Positions 58,170 to 64,000 of a stretch of DNA of 64,000 bases are shown in pieces. The stretch spans positions 2,790,001 through 2,854,000 of the forward strand of contig NZ_JACCFK010000001.1 of NCBI RefSeq assembly GCF_013410405.1, given 5' to 3'. Below the pieces are notes generated by a model. It was given only the letters and a program-made list of their open reading frames with translations, made no database searches and was not told where the DNA came from. The stretch comes from Amycolatopsis endophytica (GTDB taxonomy: Bacteria > Actinomycetota > Actinomycetes > Mycobacteriales > Pseudonocardiaceae). Each line of letters starts with the position of its first letter. The stretch's first letter is position 1. The position numbers and the translations under genes were made by a program.

Positions 58170-58201
58170 CCGGGCGGCCCGGTTCCTGCCGGGCCGCCCG
58201 G
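58170..58201. terminator. Perfect 13-bp bidirectional hairpin terminator
   Basis: CCGGGCGGCCCGG (58170-58182) pairs with CCGGGCCGCCCGG (58189-58201) over a six-base loop, followed by TCTTTC. It separates the convergent lipase and FAD reductase genes. Confidence 0.85.
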
Positions 58202-58205
58202 TCTT

Positions 58206-59387
58206 TCACGCCGCGAGCACCTCGGACTTCTCCGCGCCCTTCACCAGCAGCATCCGGTACTTCGCCACGTGCTTGGCCGCCCCGAACCCGGCGACCGCGA
58301 CGAACCGGTCCCCGGCGAAGTACCCCACGACGGTGCCCTTCACCGGCCCGCCGGACAGGCCCTCGCCCTGCAGCGGCTGCACGGTGCCCGCCAGTTGCGG
58401 GCGCCCCGCCATCTGGATCTTCAACCCGAACTGGTCGGACCAGAAGTACGGCACGGCGGGGGCGGTCTGCTCGCCGCCGAGGATGTCGCGTGCCACCACG
58501 GTCGCCTGGTCGGTCACGCTGGTCCAGTGTTCGTACCGGAAGCGGCCGCCGTGGCCGGGGTCCTCCCACGCCGCGACGTCCCCGACCGCCCACACGCCGG
58601 TCGTGCCCAGCACGCGGCCGGTGGTGTCGCAGGCCAGTCCGTTGCTCACGTCCAGGTCGGGGTTCGTGCTCAGCCAGTCGAGCCGGGGCGCGGCGCCGAT
58701 GCCGACCAGCACCACGTCCGCCGACACTTCGCTCCCGTCGGCGAGCCGGACCGTGTGAGCGTCCACGAAACCGGTCATCTTCGTGCCGAGCCGCAGGTCG
58801 GCCCCTGCCTCGCGGAGCAGCCGCGCGCACAGCACCCCGACTTCGGGACCCAGCGCCCGCTCGCACGGCACCGGCCCGGCCTCCAGCACCGTGACGTCCA
58901 GCCCCTGGTCGCGGGCCGCGCTGGCGACCTCGGCGCCGATGAACCCGGCACCGACGACGAGCAGCGAAGACGCCTTGCCGAGCGCCGACCGCAGCGCGAG
59001 CGCGTCGTCCAGGGTGCGCAGCGTGTGCACGGCCTCGGGCTGGCCCGGCAGCCTGCGCGCGTCCGCGCCGGTGGCGATGACGACCGCGTCCGCGGGCAGC
59101 GTGGTCCCGTCGGCGAGTTCGACGGCCCCGGTCCGCAGTCCCGCGGCCGGCACGCCGAGGTAGGTGTCCACGTCGAGCCCGGTCAGCGCGTCGGCGTCCT
59201 TGAGCACGATGCGCTCGGGTGTCCAGGCGCCGGTCAGGATCTGCTTCGACAGCGGCGGCCGGTCGTAGGGCGCGTGCGGCTCGGCCCCGACGAGGCTGAT
59301 CCGGCCCCGGTAACCCTGGTTGCGCAGCTGCTCCGCGGTGCGCACCCCGCCCAGCCCGGCCCCGACCACCACGACGCGCTCGACCAC
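58206..59387 (-). CDS. FAD-dependent ferredoxin/rubredoxin reductase-like oxidoreductase
   Basis: The 393-residue flavoprotein has the FAD loop VVVGAGLGGVRTAEQL at the N-terminus, the NAD(P) loop LLVVGAGFIGAEVASAA near 145 and TTGVWAVGDVAAWED for the second FAD contact. The C-terminal domain is of the reductase type (PYFWSDQFGLKIQ), as in reductases that feed P450s or ring-hydroxylating dioxygenases. Start GTG 59387 was chosen because AAGGAG lies seven bases upstream, whereas GTG 59393 would abut it. No ferredoxin gene is adjacent. Confidence 0.88.
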   Translation of the reverse strand: MVERVVVVGAGLGGVRTAEQLRNQGYRGRISLVGAEPHAPYDRPPLSKQILTGAWTPERIVLKDADALTGLDVDTYLGVPAAGLRTGAVELADGTTLPADAVVIATGADARRLPGQPEAVHTLRTLDDALALRSALGKASSLLVVGAGFIGAEVASAARDQGLDVTVLEAGPVPCERALGPEVGVLCARLLREAGADLRLGTKMTGFVDAHTVRLADGSEVSADVVLVGIGAAPRLDWLSTNPDLDVSNGLACDTTGRVLGTTGVWAVGDVAAWEDPGHGGRFRYEHWTSVTDQATVVARDILGGEQTAPAVPYFWSDQFGLKIQMAGRPQLAGTVQPLQGEGLSGGPVKGTVVGYFAGDRFVAVAGFGAAKHVAKYRMLLVKGAEKSEVLAA

Positions 59388-59512
59388 AGACACTCCTTCG
59401 CTCGACGATCACCACCATGATCGGGGCAGGCGGCCCGGTTGGCGAGACCCGTCCGGAGGCAAGCGTTTGCGCGGGGTTTCGCGAGGACCCTCGGACGCGT
59501 CATGGTGTCCTC

Positions 59513-60427
59513 ATGAAGGTCTTCGTCACCGGGGGAACCGGCGCGATCGGCGGGCACGCCGTTCCCGCGCTGATCGAAGCAGATCACGTGGTCACGGCCC
59601 TGTCCCGCAGCGTCGCGAAGGACGCCGTTCTCGAACGGCAGGGGGCGAAGCCGGTGCGGGTGGACCTGTTCGACCGCGCCGCGCTGGCGGAGGCGATGTC
59701 CGGGCACGACGCCGTGGTGAACCTGGCCACGGCACTCCCGTCGATGGCGAAGTTCCTGTCGCGGGCCGCGCACCGGGACAACACCCGGATCCGCACGCAG
59801 GGTTCGGCGACCCTGGTCGATGCCGCGATCGACGCCCGTGTCGGGCGGTTCGTGCAGGAGTCGGTCAGCATGCTCTACCGCGACCGCGGCGCCGAATGGG
59901 TCGACGAGGACTGGCCGGCCGACCACTACCCGATGGCCCGGGGCAATCACGCGGCCGAGGCCAACGCGCGGCGCTTCACCGAGGCCGGTGGCGTCGGAGT
60001 GGTGCTGCGGTTCGGCTGGTTCTACGGTCCGGGCGCGGCCCACGCGGAGCAGATGCTGGCCGCCGCGCGACGGCACGTGGGCCTGATGCTCGGCCCGCCG
60101 GGCGGTTACCTGTCCACGATCCACCTGGCCGACGCGGCGACCGCGGTGGTCGCCGCGCTGGCCGTGCCAGCCGGGACGTACAACGTGGTGGACGACGAGC
60201 CGCTCACGAAGCGCGAGTTCACGCGGGCGATGGCGCACGCCGCCGGGGCCCGGACCTGGGTGCGCGGCCCGGGCAGCGTGGCGCTGCTGTTCGGCTCGCG
60301 AATGACCTCGCTGACCCGCTCGCTACGCGTGAGCAACGCCCGGCTGCGCGAGGCGAGCGACTGGCGGCCCCGCTACCCGAGCGCACGGGAAGGCTGGACC
60401 GCGACGGCCACCCACCTCCACCCCTGA
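59513..60427 (+). CDS. NAD-dependent epimerase/dehydratase (extended SDR, NmrA-like) family protein
   Basis: The 304-residue protein starts with the Rossmann loop FVTGGTGAIGGHAVPALI. It has DLFDRAALAEAMSGHDAVVN, the active-site-like YPMARGNHAAE, in which the usual YxxxK reads M-A-R-G-N, and RFGWFYGPGA. The lack of a clear YxxxK suggests a non-classical or binding role. It is divergent from the FAD reductase, with 125 bases between the starts. Confidence 0.8.
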   Translation: MKVFVTGGTGAIGGHAVPALIEADHVVTALSRSVAKDAVLERQGAKPVRVDLFDRAALAEAMSGHDAVVNLATALPSMAKFLSRAAHRDNTRIRTQGSATLVDAAIDARVGRFVQESVSMLYRDRGAEWVDEDWPADHYPMARGNHAAEANARRFTEAGGVGVVLRFGWFYGPGAAHAEQMLAAARRHVGLMLGPPGGYLSTIHLADAATAVVAALAVPAGTYNVVDDEPLTKREFTRAMAHAAGARTWVRGPGSVALLFGSRMTSLTRSLRVSNARLREASDWRPRYPSAREGWTATATHLHP

Positions 60428-60429
60428 CC

Positions 60430-60459
60430 CGCGAGTCCCACGTTCCCGCGCGCGAGTTC
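60430..60459 (-). repeat. 30-bp dispersed intergenic repeat, copy 2
   Basis: The reverse complement of this segment matches 26229-26258 at 29 of 30 positions. It begins three bases after the epimerase stop codon. Confidence 0.8.
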
Positions 60460-60575
60460 TGCACTCGTCACCGCCACCCGGTCACGCGACCGGCCGTGCG
60501 CCCGAGCCACCCCCTCGTCGGCTCGGACCGCCGGAAATCGCCGCGCCGGAAAACACCCGTGCGGGTGAGGAAAAC

Positions 60576-60624
60576 GGAGGCCCGGAACGACCGGCTCCAG
60601 GGTTTTCGGCCGTTCCGGGCCTCC
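60576..60624 (-). terminator. Intrinsic terminator for the small downstream minus-strand gene
   Basis: GGAGGCCCGGAACG (60576-60589) pairs perfectly with CGTTCCGGGCCTCC (60611-60624) around a 21-base loop. On the minus strand the stem is followed by CGTTTT (aaaacg at 60571-60576 on plus), a short U-tract. It lies six bases beyond the stop of the gene at 60631. Confidence 0.8.
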
Positions 60625-60630
60625 AGGCGC

Positions 60631-60957
60631 TCACTCGGCGGGAGCGTCCCGCCGGTGGTGCCGTCCAGTGGGGGACAGGTGGTGGCGCCATCTCGCCGGG
60701 CGGTCGGTCTCGTGCGTGTTGCCCGATCTCGAGCCGCTCCCGAGCACGTCCGCGGCCGTGACCAGGCGTTGTCCGCCGTCCTGATCGGTCACGGGCACCA
60801 GCAGCCCCTTTGTCGCGTCGGTCCGGCAGTCACCGGACACGACACCCACGCGCACGGTCACCTCGGGTCCGTCGTCGTCGCGGTCGAGGTACATGAGCCT
60901 CCGCCCGACCGGGAAGGCGTCTGCCTGCCGATGGTGGTCGTGGGACGTGGTCGTCAT
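60631..60957 (-). CDS. Small hypothetical protein
   Basis: The 108-residue, His- and Asp-rich protein starts TTTSHDHHRQADAFPVG and has a core RLMYLDRDDDGPEVTVRVGV that looks like one or two beta-strands. The tail is basic and His-rich (RWRHHLSPTGRHHRRD). GAGGGGAGA precedes ATG 60957 and a strong terminator follows the stop, which supports a real gene. I do not recognise a family. The histidines might bind metal. Confidence 0.6.
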   Translation of the reverse strand: MTTTSHDHHRQADAFPVGRRLMYLDRDDDGPEVTVRVGVVSGDCRTDATKGLLVPVTDQDGGQRLVTAADVLGSGSRSGNTHETDRPARWRHHLSPTGRHHRRDAPAE

Positions 60958-61097
60958 CCGGTTCTCCCCTCGCTTGAACGAAATCCAACAGCGCGCACCG
61001 CCGGGGTCCGGAGCGGATGGTCCGCCGTCTGCCTGCCTCTGGCGACGGCGGAACCCGATGCTAACCGGCAAATCGCGCGAACACGACCCCTTGTTTC

Positions 61098-61751
61098 TCA
61101 GAAGTCCTTCGCGCGCACCGGGTCGCGGCCCTCGACGACGGCGCGTGCGAGATCCGCGACACGCTGATTGTGGTCCCGCGCGTAGCGCCGTAGCCCCTCG
61201 AACGCCGTGTCCACACCGATCTTGTGCCGTTCGGCGAGCATGCCCTTCGCCTGCTCGATGACAATGCGGCTGTCCAGTGCGGCCTGCAGGTGCCGCAGCC
61301 GCACGTCGAGCTGGTGCAGATCCCGTTGGTGCGCCAGGCGAAGCGCCGCCACGGAGGCGAGGCGCGTTCCGGTGTCGGCGAAATTGCCCACGGGATCGAA
61401 CAGGCACAGCACGCCGGACGCGCCGATGGGCACCGCGTGTACCGACGAGTAACCGGCTTCCGCGCAGGCAGCGGAAAACCGCGGCCACGAATCGCCCGTC
61501 GATGATCCACTATGGAGGTAGCCGGGTACGGGACCTTCGTCGTGATCGAACTGGAACTTCACGAGCGCGGCCGCCGATCCCGTGCCGGCGATGACCGGCC
61601 CCGCGGTGTCGGCGAGCAACACCCCGGCGTCCCGCGCCGGGACGCGCGCGACGGCGTGCTCCGCCAGCCGCCGCGCGTACTGGTGCGCGTCGAAGTCGCC
61701 GGCTTCGGGTGCCATCAGGTCGAGCAGCGTGTCGATCAGTTCCGTGCGCAT
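61098..61751 (-). CDS. GAF-ANTAR antitermination regulator
   Basis: The 217-residue protein has an N-terminal GAF-like domain (~1-145; AVPIGASGVLCLFDP) and a C-terminal ANTAR RNA-binding domain (~150-210; LQAALDSRIVIEQAKGML, then AERHKIGVDTAFEGLRRYAR). ANTAR proteins bind paired RNA hexaloop stems and prevent termination. The target transcript is not visible nearby. The start is ATG 61751, with a weak upstream purine stretch. Confidence 0.9.
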   Translation of the reverse strand: MRTELIDTLLDLMAPEAGDFDAHQYARRLAEHAVARVPARDAGVLLADTAGPVIAGTGSAAALVKFQFDHDEGPVPGYLHSGSSTGDSWPRFSAACAEAGYSSVHAVPIGASGVLCLFDPVGNFADTGTRLASVAALRLAHQRDLHQLDVRLRHLQAALDSRIVIEQAKGMLAERHKIGVDTAFEGLRRYARDHNQRVADLARAVVEGRDPVRAKDF

Positions 61752-61885
61752 GGGGCCCGCCCTTTCCGGGCTGTCCTAGAAGCCCTACCCGCGCGCGGAC
61801 CCCGAGAACTGGGCTGATCGGGTGAACCACGGACCGTCGCCGAACGGTTCTCCGCCGTTCTTGACCAGTGTTCTCGTCGCCTCGG

Positions 61886-63463
61886 TCAAGGGGCGGCGAG
61901 GTCGGCCGGGTTGTACTTGCACCCCGCGTTCCACAGCAGGAACGAGTCCATCCCGTTCTCGCGCGCGCCGTCGAGCTGGGCGCGGATCTCCTCGGATCCA
62001 TAGTGGACCTTCATGCTGAACGCCTGGATCCAGGGAATGATCACGGCTTGCGTGCCCGCCGTCCGTTCGGCGAACGCGGCCAGCGAGCGTTGCGTGATCT
62101 CGTGTGGCTGCGACTCCGGATCGGCCACCCCGTACTCTCCCGCGCCCCAGTGCGACGGGTAGATCATCGGTGCGATGTAGTCGACCCGCCGGGCCATCAG
62201 GGAAATGTCCTGCCCGATCTGCGTCGGACGGCTGACCGCGATCCCGAACACCGACGCCCCCACGAACGCGCCTTCGGCCCGCACGGCGTTGCGGCTCTCG
62301 GCGAGGAAGTCCGCGACCTCCTCCTCGGGCGTGGTGTCCAGGCCGGGGAACCGCAGTTGCTCGATGGCCCCCTCCGGCCGCCGGATGTAGTCGTAGAGGA
62401 TGTCGTCGAAACCGGCGCGGGCGGCCTCGACCGCGAGCGCGATGTTGTACTCGCGCACCTCCTCGTTCGCGAAGTTGGTGAAGGCGTACTCGCCGTACCC
62501 GCTGGCCCAGGGCTGCCCGTCGGCGCTCTGCACGACCCGGTCACGCTCGCCGGACTCCCACGACGCACGGGCCAGGACCGGATCGCGGAACGCGACCAGC
62601 CGCCCGACCACCCGGATCCCCTCCTTGTGCAGCTCTTCGACGACGGCGTGCAGGTCGTAGTAGTTCTTCGCGGCCCCGATCTCCCGGGCGAGCGGAACCT
62701 CCGAGGCGTAGCCGACCTCGCCGCTCTCGTCCTTGATGTCCAGCTCGACCGTGTCGATCAGCCCGTCCCGCGCCATCTGCAGCACCGGTTCGCGCAGCGC
62801 CGGCGCCGTCCACGCCTGCGCGGTCATGTGCACGCCCCGCATGCCGGGGTGCCGCGCCCGCACCGGTGCCCGCCCGGCCGCGCGGTTGCCCGCCGCGTCC
62901 TGCGCGCCGATCTCGATCTTCGCGGGCGGGGTCGGGATGGTCGCGGTGAAGTTGCCGAACTCGTTGACCTTGACCTCTTCGCCCTGCACGGTGACCTTGT
63001 CGGCGCCCTTGGCCGTGCCACGTACGGTGACCGGCTTGCGGGGATCGCTGATGTCGATCGGCTGGAAGGACAGCTCCGGTGGGGTGTTGTCCACGTGGAA
63101 CGTGCGCGAGACCTCGGCATCCGGCAGGCCGGGGATCTCGTTCGGCAGCCGGGCGACGAGTTCGTGCTTGCCGTCGTCGATGTCGAGCGGCGGGAGGACG
63201 AGCCTGCCGCCCTCACGCTTCGTGGCCACCGGCTGGTCGTCCACGGTGACCGCCACCTGGCCGAGATCGCTGTCGCGCGCCGCGAGCACGCGGATGTCCC
63301 GCAGGGACTCGGCGTTCGTGGTCACCCCGTCGCCGAGCCCCTGTATCGCGAGCCCGAACGGCAGCGACCGCACCATGAACGGGGTCGCGACGATGGCGAC
63401 GGTGGCGATCGCGGCGACGAGGATCAGAACCGGATTCGCCGACCGCGTGCGGTGTGTGCCCAT
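61886..63463 (-). CDS. Membrane-anchored putative glycoside hydrolase (DUF4015 type)
   Basis: The 525-residue protein has an N-terminal membrane helix (~12-30). An Ig-like domain (~60-170; TFHVDNTPPELSFQPIDI, VTVRGTAKGADKVTVQG) follows, and then a TIM-barrel-like DUF4015 domain (~185-525). Conserved acidic patches are IDTVELDIKDESGEVGY and DDILYDYIRRPEG, with YIAPMIYPSHWGAGEYG. The family is predicted to hydrolyse polysaccharides outside the cell. GGGAGGGG precedes ATG 63463. It is divergent from a polysaccharide deacetylase-like lipoprotein, so both may act on a surface polymer. Confidence 0.88.
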   Translation of the reverse strand: MGTHRTRSANPVLILVAAIATVAIVATPFMVRSLPFGLAIQGLGDGVTTNAESLRDIRVLAARDSDLGQVAVTVDDQPVATKREGGRLVLPPLDIDDGKHELVARLPNEIPGLPDAEVSRTFHVDNTPPELSFQPIDISDPRKPVTVRGTAKGADKVTVQGEEVKVNEFGNFTATIPTPPAKIEIGAQDAAGNRAAGRAPVRARHPGMRGVHMTAQAWTAPALREPVLQMARDGLIDTVELDIKDESGEVGYASEVPLAREIGAAKNYYDLHAVVEELHKEGIRVVGRLVAFRDPVLARASWESGERDRVVQSADGQPWASGYGEYAFTNFANEEVREYNIALAVEAARAGFDDILYDYIRRPEGAIEQLRFPGLDTTPEEEVADFLAESRNAVRAEGAFVGASVFGIAVSRPTQIGQDISLMARRVDYIAPMIYPSHWGAGEYGVADPESQPHEITQRSLAAFAERTAGTQAVIIPWIQAFSMKVHYGSEEIRAQLDGARENGMDSFLLWNAGCKYNPADLAAP

Positions 63464-63590
63464 GAACCCCTCCCGCGCCGATGTGCCCAGCAGAGGGCAC
63501 ATTCCCCGGTTCGATCGGGGTATGCGGAAGTCCATCCGTTCGGGTTACACCCCGTTGCCGCCGCGCTACTGAGGGCGCACGTTGGAAGGC

Positions 63591-64000
63591 GTGACACCCA
63601 AGCTGGTTTCCCTCGTCGCGGTCCTGTTCCTGGTCACCGGATGCACGACCGTCGTGAACGGGCAGGCGCACGAGCCGGGTGACGACGGCCAGGAGTGGGC
63701 CGCGTTCGCGCCGCTGCACGAGCCCGCCGCGGCCCCGGCCGCCCCGGCTCCGGCCGCTCCGGCCGAGGTCGGGGCGAACGAGCTCGGCCGCGTGCCGGTG
63801 CTGATGTACCACCGCATCGTGGCCGAACCGGAGTCGGTTTACGACCGCACCCCCGAGGACTTCCGAGCCGAGCTGGAACGTCTCGACCGCGAGGGCTACT
63901 TCCCGGTGCCGGCCGCCGATTTCACCGCGGGCCGGATGGACGTGCCCGCGGGCAGGCACCCGGTGGTGATCACCTTCGACGACGGCGACCCGAGCCAGCT
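63591..64000 (+). CDS. Polysaccharide deacetylase-like lipoprotein (3' truncated by window edge)
   Basis: The open frame starts at GTG 63591 after GGAAGG and runs off the window. It has a lipoprotein signal (KLVSLVAVLFLVTGC), an Ala/Pro linker, then VPVLMYHRIV and, at the window end, VVITFDDGDPSQ, the first metal-binding motif (TFDD) of the NodB-type carbohydrate esterase 4 family. Such enzymes remove acetyl groups from N-acetylated sugars in cell-wall or surface polymers. Confidence 0.88.
   Translation, partial: MTPKLVSLVAVLFLVTGCTTVVNGQAHEPGDDGQEWAAFAPLHEPAAAPAAPAPAAPAEVGANELGRVPVLMYHRIVAEPESVYDRTPEDFRAELERLDREGYFPVPAADFTAGRMDVPAGRHPVVITFDDGDPSQ

Overview
The window is a high-GC actinobacterial chromosome segment, most likely from the Pseudonocardiaceae (an Amycolatopsis-like organism). 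The clues are the gene order mfd, mazG, lytic transglycosylase, eno, divIC/ftsB, DUF501, ppx, which is shared with mycobacteria, the frequent GTG/TTG starts, a conservon, and GC-rich intergenic repeats. The genus is inferred from gene content and no alignment was run.

Layout. 1-12 kb: core block of DNA repair (mfd), NTP clean-up (mazG), cell wall (two lytic transglycosylases, FtsB), glycolysis (eno) and polyphosphate (ppx), interrupted at 9.0-9.8 kb by a gene-free tract full of tandem repeats. 12-18 kb: secreted proteases, a PASTA lipoprotein, a family 5 uracil-DNA glycosylase and a type II NADH dehydrogenase. 18.1-18.5 kb: a short-variable-loop tRNA with a UAA anticodon, directly followed by a frameshifted toxin relic. 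18.7-19.7 kb: a quinone-oxidoreductase-like gene behind three identical-type palindromes.

19.8-31.6 kb: a B12-dependent diol/glycerol dehydratase system. The + strand operon carries small, large and medium dehydratase subunits, both reactivase subunits and a heme-binding-like protein. Facing it are an aquaglyceroporin, a GAF/winged-helix activator and an aldehyde dehydrogenase-DUF779-acyl-CoA synthetase operon. Together they make a plausible route from diol or glycerol to aldehyde, acid and acyl-CoA, with no microcompartment shell genes in view. Two control regions share the same 17-bp direct-repeat operator. 31.6-33.7 kb: a VOC protein, a methyltransferase fused to a GyrA-like helical segment, and a heavily frameshifted DUF4011-type relic.

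33.7-37.5 kb: a complete four-gene conservon (sensor kinase, roadblock, DUF742, GTPase). 38-39 kb: an SDR and a PucR-type regulator converge on a palindromic repeat element. 40.4-58.2 kb: the most unusual block. An MMPL exporter, a CocE-type hydrolase, an R2lox oxidase and an MFS transporter lead into a fatty-acyl-AMP ligase, a 2044-residue polyketide synthase (ACP-KS-AT-DH-KR-ACP-TE), an acyl-CoA carboxylase beta subunit, an antigen-85-like esterase and a secretory lipase. This mirrors the mycolate condensation kit FadD32-Pks13-AccD4-Ag85-MmpL3, but the synthase carries its own DH and KR domains. 58-64 kb: a ferredoxin-reductase-like flavoprotein, an epimerase-like protein, a small unknown protein, a GAF-ANTAR regulator and a divergent pair of cell-envelope carbohydrate enzymes.
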